Assembly (NCBI GenBank): GCA_934547065.1
Contig: CAKTEF010000010.1
Span: forward strand, 1 to 64,000
Reading direction: 5' to 3'
DNA length: 64,000 nucleotides
From: an uncultured Faecalibacterium sp.
GTDB taxonomy: Bacteria > Bacillota > Clostridia > Oscillospirales > Ruminococcaceae
Below the pieces are notes generated by a model, which saw nothing but the letters and a program-made list of their open reading frames with translations, was not told the DNA's origin and did not search any database. The first letter of the stretch is position 1. Each line of letters starts with the position of its first letter. This document shows, piece after piece, positions 43,273 to 50,526 of this stretch. A program made the translations under genes and the position numbers.

Positions 43273-44159
43273 CGGTCGGCCTCCTCAGCCATCCGGCCCC
43301 ACGCCGGGCCAAACGCCCGGCCGGAGGGCTGGGCTTCCGGCCCGCCGAACCAGACCTCCTCGATCAGGGCAGCCAGGCCGTCCTCCCGCACATCGCCGAT
43401 GATCCGGTCGGCCGCCGCTTTGGCATCCGCAGTGCCGTTTGCCATGCAGCACGAAAGCCCGGCGGCCCGCAGCATCCCCACATCGTTGGCCGAGTCGCCT
43501 GCCGCCACGGCATCCGCCAGCGTCAGGCCCATCGTCCGGCACAGGTCTTCCAGGCCCACGCTCTTGTCCATGCCGCTCCGCACAATGTCGTAGCAGCACC
43601 AGCCGTCGGTGCTTCCGCTGCCCGTTTTCATAAAACGAAGGCCCAAATAGCCGTATTTTTCCGCAAAGGCCTCCACGCCCCCCTGCGGCAGGCACGCAAA
43701 GGCCGCATGGGGCATATCGATCAGGTGGCGGTCCTGATCCTCGCCATCCAGGCAGGAAAGCCCGCTTTTGCCCATTTTATCGTAGAACGCCCGCAGGGTC
43801 TCGTACTCGCAGTAGGCGTAGTAGGCATCTCGGAAATTGAACTGGAGCGGGTAGTTGTAGTCCTCGCAGAAATCCACCAGGGCATACATCTCCTCGTTGC
43901 TCAAAGGATGCTCGGCCACAAGGGTGCCGGTGCGGTCCACCACACAGGCCCCGTTGCAGGTAATGGCGTAGTCCGGCCGGATGCCGCCCAGCTGTTCCCT
44001 GCCCTTGACGGCACACCAGGCGCGGCCCGTGTTCAGCACGAACTTTCCGCCCGCCGCCTGGAACTTTTTCACCGCCTTTACCACCGCAGGCCGGGGGCAC
44101 GGCTCCCCGAACGGCACCAGCGTATTGTCAAAATCACTTGCCAGAAGTTTGTATTGCAT
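43269..44159 (-). CDS. HAD-superfamily (Cof/IIB) hydrolase
   Basis: A 296-residue phosphatase. Motif I is DFDNTLV (Asp 9 and 11), motif II FVLNTGR, motif III Lys in DKSVGLEDL, motif IV VAAGDSANDVGML. A C2-type cap of about 110 residues lies between II and III. These features indicate a Cof-like sugar or nucleotide phosphatase; the substrate cannot be told. The C-terminal 20 residues are an unusual Gly/Pro/Ala tail. Co-directional and overlapping with the glycosylase gene. Confidence 0.88.
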   Translation of the reverse strand: MQYKLLASDFDNTLVPFGEPCPRPAVVKAVKKFQAAGGKFVLNTGRAWCAVKGREQLGGIRPDYAITCNGACVVDRTGTLVAEHPLSNEEMYALVDFCEDYNYPLQFNFRDAYYAYCEYETLRAFYDKMGKSGLSCLDGEDQDRHLIDMPHAAFACLPQGGVEAFAEKYGYLGLRFMKTGSGSTDGWCCYDIVRSGMDKSVGLEDLCRTMGLTLADAVAAGDSANDVGMLRAAGLSCCMANGTADAKAAADRIIGDVREDGLAALIEEVWFGGPEAQPSGRAFGPAWGRMAEEADR

Positions 44160-44263
44160 CGTTGCTCCTATTTCAGCATCCTCACTCCCTCAGACCGCGC
44201 TGCACAGCAAAGGCGGAGAGAAAATGAGCCAGCCGATCTTTTTGATATGATCCAGTATACCAC

Positions 44264-44300
44264 AAAACGCCGCTCCGGGATATCCCCGAAACGGCGTTTT
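44264..44300 (-). terminator. Terminator of the ArsP-like gene
   Basis: AAAACGCCG and CGGCGTTTT flank a C/G-rich inner region; T-rich on the minus strand. It starts 17 bases after the gene. Confidence 0.8.
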
Positions 44301-44317
44301 ATCTCAAACTTTTTCGT

Positions 44318-45205
44318 TTATCCTGCCAGCGCCACCACGATCTGGATGCCAACGCCCACAGCGGCCCCGGCGGCCCAGGTCAGGCCGGTGATGAACAGGT
44401 TCTGCTTCCAGGAGGGGTTGGCCCGCCAGAGCACAGCCAGGCCCACGCCTGCGCCGGTACACAGGCCCGCCACCAGGCTGGAAAAGCGGAGCGCCCCCTC
44501 CACATACAGCTGGGTCAGCAGCACGCTGGCCGCGCAGTTGGGGATCAGGCCCACCAGTGCCGAGAACACCGGCTGGAAAAAGCCCATCCGGCCCAGCAGG
44601 TCGGCGAACACATCCTCGCCCACGCCCTCCACGATCAGGCCGAACACCAGGCTGAATGCAAAGATGAACACAAAGATCTCCAGCGTGTGGCGGAGCGCGG
44701 CCTGCCAGATGGGGCGCTCATGGCCCTGCTCATCGTTGTGCTCCTCGTGGCAGTCGATCTCATCCGCGCTGCCGGTGTAGCCGCCTCGCAGCGAACGCGG
44801 CAGCACCCCGCGCAGCACAAAATCCAGCACCAGACCCACCACGATGGCATACACCACCTTGATGGCCATCAGCAGCGCCAGCTTGTCCCAGTAGGCCGGC
44901 ATCGACACCAGCAGGGGCACAGCCTCGTCGCTGGTAGCCAGAAACACGGCCATCAGCGTGCCCAGGCTGATCACGCGGGAGGCATAAAAGTTCGACGCAA
45001 TGGCCGAAAAGCCGCACTGCGGCACACAGCCCAGCACCGCGCCGGGGATGGCACCCCAGCGGCCGCTGCGCTCCAGCACCGCCTCGATCCGCTCGCCGTG
45101 GCGGTGCTCCACATACTCGATGAACAGATAGGCCAAAAACAAAAAGGGCAGCATCTTGGCGGTGTCCACCAGCGTTTCGCCCAGAACATCCAAAAACAGT
45201 TCCAT
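44318..45205 (-). CDS. ArsP_2-like heavy-metal/organoarsenical permease
   Basis: A 295-residue membrane protein with eight to ten helices of the ArsP_2 type, a putative efflux family for metals or organoarsenicals. Two related membrane halves each carry a Cys in a conserved turn: GCVPQCGFSAIASNFYA in the first and LIPNCAASVLLTQLY in the second. A charged loop with HEEHNDEQGHE (His and acidic residues, possible metal binding) separates them. ATG at 45205 follows AAGGAG. The promoter is surrounded by TTGCAA repeats, which suggests specific control. Substrate not certain. Confidence 0.8.
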   Translation of the reverse strand: MELFLDVLGETLVDTAKMLPFLFLAYLFIEYVEHRHGERIEAVLERSGRWGAIPGAVLGCVPQCGFSAIASNFYASRVISLGTLMAVFLATSDEAVPLLVSMPAYWDKLALLMAIKVVYAIVVGLVLDFVLRGVLPRSLRGGYTGSADEIDCHEEHNDEQGHERPIWQAALRHTLEIFVFIFAFSLVFGLIVEGVGEDVFADLLGRMGFFQPVFSALVGLIPNCAASVLLTQLYVEGALRFSSLVAGLCTGAGVGLAVLWRANPSWKQNLFITGLTWAAGAAVGVGIQIVVALAG

Positions 45206-45247
45206 ATCGGGGTTCTCCTTGCGCCGAACGCGCTTCATTTTTGTAAA

Positions 45248-45332
45248 TTGCAAATTGATTGCGTTTTCATGCAAGGGAGATTATACACGCTCCGGGCGCA
45301 AATTGCAAGAGGAATTTGCAAAAAGATTGCAA
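45248..45332 (-). promoter_or_regulatory. ArsP-like gene promoter with TTGCAA repeats
   Basis: Minus strand promoter TTGCAA (45303-45308), 17-base spacer, TATAAT (45280-45285). The self-complementary hexamer TTGCAA occurs four times: 45248, 45303, 45316 and 45327. One is the -35 box itself, so a protein binding these sites would block or guide polymerase. Confidence 0.65.
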
Positions 45333-45360
45333 TTTTATGACCGCTGTGTTCCGGGCAGCA

Positions 45361-45386
45361 GAAAAGCCCGCCGGGCGGCGGGCTTC
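45361..45386 (-). terminator. Terminator of tcdA
   Basis: Minus strand: GAAGCCCGCC and GGCGGGCTTTTC with a four-base loop, ending in TTTTCT. Confidence 0.8.
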
Positions 45387-45409
45387 CGGGGGCAGTATGG
45401 TTCCGGTTT

Positions 45410-46180
45410 TTAACCTTTCAGCGGCACAAATCCAACCAGATCTTTCACGACCTCGCCGCCGATGATGAGCCCGGCCACCGAGGGCACAAAGGCGTTGGAA
45501 CCCGGCACCGAGCGGCGGATGGTACACTTGCGCTGGGTGCCCGGCGGGCAGATGCAGTGATTCTTGCAGCTGATGGAATCATCCTCGATGGGAGTCATGG
45601 CGGGCTCCTTGGAATACACCACTTTCAGGTGCTTGATCCTGCGCTTGCGGCACTCGGTGCGCATCACCTTGGCCAGCGGGCAGACGGAGGTCTTGTAGAT
45701 ATCCGTCACCTCAAAGCGGGTGGGGTCCATCTTATTGCCTGCGCCCATGGCGCAGATGATGGGCACCCCGGCCTCCTTGGCCTTGACCACCAGGGCGATC
45801 TTGCCCGTTACGGTATCAATGGCATCCACCACATAATCGTACTGGGTAAAATCGAACTGATCCTGCGTTTCCGGGGTAAAAAATGTCTTGTAGGTGGTCA
45901 CCCGGATGTTGGGGTCGATGTCGTGGATGCGTTCTTCGGCCACGTCCACCTTGTATTGGCCCACCGTTTTGCGGGTGGCCACGATCTGCCGGTTCAGGTT
46001 GGTCAGGCAGACCTTATCATCGTCGATCAAGTCCAGCGCACCCACGCCGCTGCGGGCCAGGGCCTCCACCGTATAGCCGCCCACACCGCCGATGCCGAAC
46101 ACCGCCACGCGGCAGCGGTGCAGCTTGTCCATGGCTTCCTTGCCCAGCAGCATCTGGGTACGGGAATATTGATCCTGCAT
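45410..46180 (-). CDS. tcdA: tRNA threonylcarbamoyladenosine dehydratase TcdA
   Basis: A 256-residue E1-like enzyme (ThiF/MoeB fold) that uses ATP to cyclise t6A37 to ct6A in tRNA. YSRTQMLLGKEAMDKL is the usual N terminus; the nucleotide-binding loop is FGIGGVGGYTVEALARSG, followed by DDDKVCLTNLNRQ; YVVDAIDTVTGKIALV and CAMGAGNKMDPTRF are TcdA hallmarks. A Cys group (NHCICPPGTQRKC) lies in the last third. The sulfur-relay partners CsdA/CsdE are not nearby. TsaE and TsaB of the same modification are in this window at 36352-37502. Confidence 0.93.
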   Translation of the reverse strand: MQDQYSRTQMLLGKEAMDKLHRCRVAVFGIGGVGGYTVEALARSGVGALDLIDDDKVCLTNLNRQIVATRKTVGQYKVDVAEERIHDIDPNIRVTTYKTFFTPETQDQFDFTQYDYVVDAIDTVTGKIALVVKAKEAGVPIICAMGAGNKMDPTRFEVTDIYKTSVCPLAKVMRTECRKRRIKHLKVVYSKEPAMTPIEDDSISCKNHCICPPGTQRKCTIRRSVPGSNAFVPSVAGLIIGGEVVKDLVGFVPLKG

Positions 46181-46301
46181 AAACCTTTGCTCCTCCGTCT
46201 CCTGCTGCGCCGGAGATGTTCCAAACCCGGCGCAGCCGTTTTTGTTTCACTTCATTGCTTTCCTGCAGCCGCCCTCCGCTTTCCCTCAAACGGGCCGCCG
46301 A

Positions 46302-47405
46302 TCACCGCTCCACCGCCGTGATGGTTCCGCCGCCCAGCACCACATCCCCCTGATACAGCACCACAGCCTGGCCGGGCGTGGGGGCACGCTGAGGCTGATC
46401 GAATTCCAGGCGGAAGCCGTCCTGCGCCGGATAAACGGTGGCCGGCTGCTCGGCCTGATGGTACCGGGTGCGGGCCGTGACCCGCAGCGGCTGCGTCAGG
46501 GCCGGGATGGCGATCCAGTTGACCTCGTTGGCATACACGATGCGGTCAAACAGGGCACTTTCCGGGCCAACGGTGACGGTGTTGGCCTGCATATCTTTCC
46601 CGCAGACATACACCGGTGCGCCCATGGCAAGGCCCAGGCCCTTGCGCTGGCCCAGCGTATAGCGCACTGCGCCCAGGTGGGTGCCCACCTTTTTCCCGCT
46701 CCGGTCCACAAAATCCCCCGCCGGGTAGTGCCTGCCGGTAAAATCTTCCATAAAACGGGCATAATCCCCGTCCGGCACAAAGCAGATGTCCTGGCTGTCG
46801 TGCTTGCGGGCATTGATGAAATGCTGCTCCTCGGCGATTTTGCGCACCTCGGTCTTGTGCAGGGCCCCCAGCGGCAGCCGCACATGGGCCAGCTGCTCCT
46901 GGGTCAGATTGTACAGCACATAGCTCTGATCCTTGCCCTCGTCCAGGCCCTTTTTCAGCAGCCAGCGGCCGGTGGCCGCATCCTGCTCCACGCGGGCATA
47001 GTGGCCCGTGACCACATACTCCAGCCCGTGGCTCTCGGCCCAGCGGAGCAGGTGGTCAAACTTCATGTATTTGTTGCAGTCGATGCAGGGGTTTGGCGTA
47101 CCGCCCGCCTCATACACCCGGATGAATTTCTCGATGATCTTTTCCTGAAAATCTGCCGTGAAATCCAGCACCTCGTAGGGGATGTCCATGGCAAAGGCCA
47201 CTTCGGCGGCATCCTCGATGTCCTTTTCCGAGCAGCAGGTGTGGAACCCCGACTGCCCCAGTGTCTCGTTGCGGGTGAGCCGCATGGTGATCCCGGTGCA
47301 GTCGTAACCGGCCCGCTGCATCAGCCATGCCGCTACCGAGCTGTCCACGCCGCCGCTCATGGCGATCAGCGCACCGGGGCGCTTTGTGTTCTGTGTTTCT
47401 GTCAT
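46302..47405 (-). CDS. mnmA: tRNA-specific 2-thiouridylase MnmA
   Basis: A 367-residue enzyme that 2-thiolates U34 of tRNA(Lys, Glu, Gln). The PP-loop is AMSGGVDSSVAAWL at about residue 15. The two catalytic Cys are in GGTPNPCIDCNK and in HDSQDICFVPDGDY. GHYARV and GQRKGLGLAMGAPVYV belong to the central and C-terminal domains. The frame is open much further upstream through cca sequence; ATG at 47405 after GAGGAATGAT gives the family start. Its promoter overlaps the cca stop codon. Confidence 0.95.
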   Translation of the reverse strand: MTETQNTKRPGALIAMSGGVDSSVAAWLMQRAGYDCTGITMRLTRNETLGQSGFHTCCSEKDIEDAAEVAFAMDIPYEVLDFTADFQEKIIEKFIRVYEAGGTPNPCIDCNKYMKFDHLLRWAESHGLEYVVTGHYARVEQDAATGRWLLKKGLDEGKDQSYVLYNLTQEQLAHVRLPLGALHKTEVRKIAEEQHFINARKHDSQDICFVPDGDYARFMEDFTGRHYPAGDFVDRSGKKVGTHLGAVRYTLGQRKGLGLAMGAPVYVCGKDMQANTVTVGPESALFDRIVYANEVNWIAIPALTQPLRVTARTRYHQAEQPATVYPAQDGFRLEFDQPQRAPTPGQAVVLYQGDVVLGGGTITAVER

Positions 47406-47448
47406 ATCATTCCTCGCCGTTCTATAACACACTAAAACAGTAGATATA

Positions 47449-47477
47449 ATACTACCGCAGCTTCTTTCTCTTGTCAA
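47449..47477 (-). promoter_or_regulatory. mnmA promoter
   Basis: Minus strand: TTGACA, 17-base spacer, TAGTAT (with TATTAT shifted by three). The -35 box overlaps the cca stop codon. Confidence 0.75.
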
Positions 47478-48910
47478 GACGCAGAAAATCGCGCCGCAGC
47501 GTCCAGCAGGGCCGCCTTTTCGTTGGGGATCCGGTCGGTGATCACGGCTTCCAGCAGGGCCGCCAGCATCCGGCGCAGGCCCGGCCCTGCCGGGATGCCC
47601 ACCGCCATCAGGTCGCGGCCGTTCACGGCCAGCTGGCTCACCCGGCAGCAGGCGTTTTCTGCCGTCAGGCGCTCGGCCTCGGCCTGCAATGCGGCAAAGG
47701 CCTCGGCCTGCGCCGGGCTTTGGGCCGTACACAGGGCCGTCAGACGCTTCACCGTGGGCAGCTCATAGCGGCCCAAAAGGCGTTTGGCCTGTAAGCTGAG
47801 CGTGGGGGTGCCGGGAGTTTCTCCGAGGACCGTCCGCTGGGGTGGGACCCTGTTGCCGCAGGCAATAGGGCGGGCGATGGAATGGCCTGCAACAACAGCG
47901 ACCGCCGCCTGCGGCGGATGCAGGGAGCTGTTGTTGGGGCCGCGGCCAGCAGGATGCGCGGCCTGCTCAAGGGCCGCAGCAGACGCTGGGTGCCGCAACC
48001 CGGATTGTGTCCGAGGAGACATTCCATGGCATTCTTTTACCAGCGCCGCCACTTCCTCCGTCAAAGCGTTGGAGCATTTCAACCGGCGCAGCACCTGCCG
48101 CACCTGTCCCTCGTCCAGCGGGGCCAGCAGGGCCGCCAGCCGGGTGGGAACGTTTTCCGCGCCGGGGGGCAGCCGGTCAATGACACGGCAAAGCCCCGCA
48201 AAGCGTTCCGGCTGCTCTGTGGGCTGCAGCTCCGGCAGGATCACCGCCAGCACCGCCGGTTCCAGATCCCGCCCCGGCTGCGGAGCCGCCAGAAGTTTCA
48301 GCAGTTCCTCCTGGATGCGCTCTGCCGAAACGCAGTTCAGATGTCCGGCCAGTGCCTGTGCGGCCCCGCCGGTGGCCGGCTCGATGGAAAAGCCGAACCG
48401 TGCCGCAAACCGGTACAGCCGCAGGATGCGCAGGGCGTCCTCCTCAAAGCGGCGCTCCGGCTCCCCCACGGCCCGCACGATGCCCGCCGCAAGGTCCGCC
48501 TGCCCGCCAAAGGGATCGATCAGCCCTTCCTCGGCGTTGTATGCCATCGCGTTGATCGTAAAATCCCGCCGGGCAAGGTCGGCTTCCACCTCCGGCACAA
48601 AGGCCACCGTGTCCGGGTGGCGGCCATCGGAGTAGGTTCCCTCGGTGCGGAACGTCGTCGTCTCGTACAGCGCGCCGCCCCATTTCACGGTCACGGTGCC
48701 GTGCTGCAATCCGGTGGGGATGCACCGGCTCCCGCCAAACAGGGCGATCACCTGCTCCGGCCAGGCGCTGGTGCATAGATCCCAGTCGTGGGGGGCAAGC
48801 CCCAGCAGGCTGTCCCGCACACAGCCGCCCACGGCATAAGCGCGGTATCCGGCCCCGTGGAGCCGTTCCAGCAGCGCCGCCGCGCCGTTGTCCAGTTTCA
48901 GCTTCGTCAT
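47474..48910 (-). CDS. cca: CCA-adding tRNA nucleotidyltransferase with in-frame insertion
   Basis: A 478-residue class II tRNA nucleotidyltransferase that builds or repairs the CCA end. GGCVRD (residues 28-33), HDWDLC (metal-binding Asp 42 and 44), RRDFTINAMAYN and FEEDALRILRLYRFAARFGF follow in order. The C-terminal RNA-binding helices resume at LSLQAKRLLGRYELPTVKRL. Between them, about residues 299-363 are a Pro/Ala/His-rich stretch (RTQSGLRHPASAAALEQAAH and on) unlike the family, encoded by a structured repeat at 47822-48017. The frame is kept on both sides, so the enzyme is probably still made. It follows the RNase Z gene by two bases. Confidence 0.9.
   Translation of the reverse strand: MTKLKLDNGAAALLERLHGAGYRAYAVGGCVRDSLLGLAPHDWDLCTSAWPEQVIALFGGSRCIPTGLQHGTVTVKWGGALYETTTFRTEGTYSDGRHPDTVAFVPEVEADLARRDFTINAMAYNAEEGLIDPFGGQADLAAGIVRAVGEPERRFEEDALRILRLYRFAARFGFSIEPATGGAAQALAGHLNCVSAERIQEELLKLLAAPQPGRDLEPAVLAVILPELQPTEQPERFAGLCRVIDRLPPGAENVPTRLAALLAPLDEGQVRQVLRRLKCSNALTEEVAALVKECHGMSPRTQSGLRHPASAAALEQAAHPAGRGPNNSSLHPPQAAVAVVAGHSIARPIACGNRVPPQRTVLGETPGTPTLSLQAKRLLGRYELPTVKRLTALCTAQSPAQAEAFAALQAEAERLTAENACCRVSQLAVNGRDLMAVGIPAGPGLRRMLAALLEAVITDRIPNEKAALLDAAARFSAS
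47822..48017. repeat. Structured insertion inside cca flanked by an 8-bp direct repeat
   Basis: TCCGAGGA stands at 47822-47829 and again at 48010-48017, like a target duplication. Between them GCAACAACAGC and GCTGTTGTTG form a stem that encloses a second stem (CCGCC/GCGGCGG). This DNA codes for the family-foreign part of the protein. Confidence 0.6.
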
Positions 48911-48912
48911 CC

Positions 48913-49842
48913 TCACTCCTCGTCGTACTGCAAACAGATCTGCTTTCCATCGTACCCGCACTCCGCCGCCGGGAACACCGCCTGCGCCGCAGGCAGAGCC
49001 TCAGCCGGGTCGGTGATCATGGGCGAGTAATGCGCCAGCCAGAGCCGTTTTGCCCCGGCCCGCGCCGCCAGGGCCGCGCTCTGGCCGAACGTGCTGTGTC
49101 CGTACTGCCTTGCCTGGCTCTCCTGCTCGGCAGCCGGGTAGGTGGCATCACAGATCAAAAGGTCCGCCTGCCGGGCCGCTTCTTCCAGCGCCGCACAGGG
49201 GGCCGTATCGCCCGAAAACACGAACCGCAGCCCCCGCCGGGCCGGGCCCAGCACCTGCTCCGGGGCAGCGGTGCCACCATGTTCCAGCGGAACGCGCTGG
49301 CCCCGCTGCAGCAGCCGCCACTGCGTCATGGGCACCCCAAGTGCCTGAGCGCGGGCCGGGTCGAACCGGCCTGCGCGGGGCAGTTCCAGCCGGTAGCCCC
49401 GGCTGTGTACCCGGTGCTTTGTGCCAAATGGGCACAGCTGCGCCCCGGCGGGCCAGCCGCCCAGCGCGTCCAGCGCCACCGGTTCCGTTCCCAGCGGCAC
49501 GGCCCGTACCGGATAGGGCAGCGGGCCGGTCAGGGCACGTACCGCCGTCCAGACAGGCTCCATTCCCTCCGGGCCGTATACGGTCAGCGGGCGCACCCGC
49601 CCCTGGCAGCCCAGGGTCTGCAAAAGGCCCGGCAGGCCGAACAGATGGTCACCGTGATAATGGGTCAGGCAGACGGCATCCAGCTTCATCAGGTTGACCC
49701 CGGCGCGGCGGGCGGCCGCCTGGGTCCCCTCGCCGCAGTCAAACAGCAGGCTGCGGCCCCCGCATTCGGCCACCGCCGCCGTCAGGGCGCGGTCGGGCAG
49801 GGGCATGGTGGCTGCCGTGCCCAGCAGTGTAATGGTCAGCAT
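48913..49842 (-). CDS. rnz: Ribonuclease Z
   Basis: A 309-residue metallo-beta-lactamase-fold nuclease that cuts tRNA 3' trailers. Signatures: LTITLLGTAATMPLPDRALT, FDCGEGTQ, the zinc motif LTHYHGDHLFGLPGLL at about residues 59-74, VFSGDTAPC and the last HYSPMI. The exosite region is short. ATG at 49842 follows GGAGGA. It is followed by the CCA-adding enzyme, its functional partner: tRNAs trimmed here need CCA addition when the gene does not encode it. Confidence 0.92.
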   Translation of the reverse strand: MLTITLLGTAATMPLPDRALTAAVAECGGRSLLFDCGEGTQAAARRAGVNLMKLDAVCLTHYHGDHLFGLPGLLQTLGCQGRVRPLTVYGPEGMEPVWTAVRALTGPLPYPVRAVPLGTEPVALDALGGWPAGAQLCPFGTKHRVHSRGYRLELPRAGRFDPARAQALGVPMTQWRLLQRGQRVPLEHGGTAAPEQVLGPARRGLRFVFSGDTAPCAALEEAARQADLLICDATYPAAEQESQARQYGHSTFGQSAALAARAGAKRLWLAHYSPMITDPAEALPAAQAVFPAAECGYDGKQICLQYDEE

Positions 49843-49953
49843 AAACAATCCTCCGTGATCTACCCTTTCAGTGTACCACATTTTGTTCGGGCACACAATC
49901 GGCCCCGTGCGGCATACACTGGGGCAGAACGCCCGGAAAGGAGGCCTTGCCCC

Positions 49954-50115
49954 ATGCAGCGCAGCCCACGCAAACGCCGCGCCCCACACCGTTCTCCGCT
50001 TTTGTTTGCCATCCCGGTGCTTTTGGTGCTGGCCGCAGCCGCCCTGTTCGTCAGCTGCCTGTTCCAGCCCGTCATGACCGCGCGGGGCACCATGGTGTTT
50101 CTGCCAGGGGTGTAA
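49954..50115 (+). CDS. Small basic single-span membrane protein, 53 residues
   Basis: Not recognised. The N terminus is strongly basic (MQRSPRKRRAPHRS), followed by one hydrophobic helix (PLLFAIPVLLVLAAAALFVSCLF) and a short outside tail ending in FLPGV. By the positive-inside rule the N terminus is cytoplasmic. GAAAGGAGG precedes the ATG by nine bases, a strong reason to accept it. It lies between divergent rnz and the trpB T-box, with no clear promoter of its own. Confidence 0.6.
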   Translation: MQRSPRKRRAPHRSPLLFAIPVLLVLAAAALFVSCLFQPVMTARGTMVFLPGV

Positions 50116-50144
50116 ATTTTTTTGTGAAATTCAAAACTTTGCTC

Positions 50145-50173
50145 TTGACTTCAGGACAATGCCGTGATAAAAT
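50145..50173 (+). promoter_or_regulatory. Promoter of the T-box/trpB unit
   Basis: TTGACT, 17-base spacer, TAAAAT. Confidence 0.85.
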
Positions 50174-50179
50174 CCTGCC

Positions 50180-50480
50180 AAACCAGTGAGAGGGCATAAG
50201 TACCTCCGCGATCCACTGCTTTTACAGAGAGTGCCGGGCCTTGCTGAGACCGGTGCAAAGCAGCTGCGGGTGGGAATGGGCCCTTGAGGGCAAACCGAAC
50301 TGCCGTTTGGCACAGTAGGGGCGACGGAGAGCGGCTCCGTTAACAAAGCCGGTATGTGTTGGCATATCACGAGTGGGCGGGGTCGTTCCCGCCAATGTTG
50401 GGTGGCACCGCAGGAGTGTAGCATGTTACCGCTCCTGTCCCAATGCACGAAACGTGTTTTGGGACAGGGGCGTTTTTCTT
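50180..50480 (+). promoter_or_regulatory. T-box riboswitch, tryptophan specificity
   Basis: The T-box core GGGTGGCACCGC is at 50400-50411, preceded by a long stem I region with an AGAGAG element at 50227-50232 and a probable specifier GAATGGGC at about 50276-50283 (UGG, Trp). A strong terminator follows: CGCTCCTGTCCC (50430-50441) with GGGACAGGGGCG (50461-50472) and TTTTTCTTTT. Uncharged tRNA(Trp) would stabilise the antiterminator and allow trpB2 expression. Confidence 0.9.
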
Positions 50481-50526
50481 TTCCCTGTCCCGCAGCAAAG
50501 GGCATTGGCCCGGAAAGGAAAACGCT

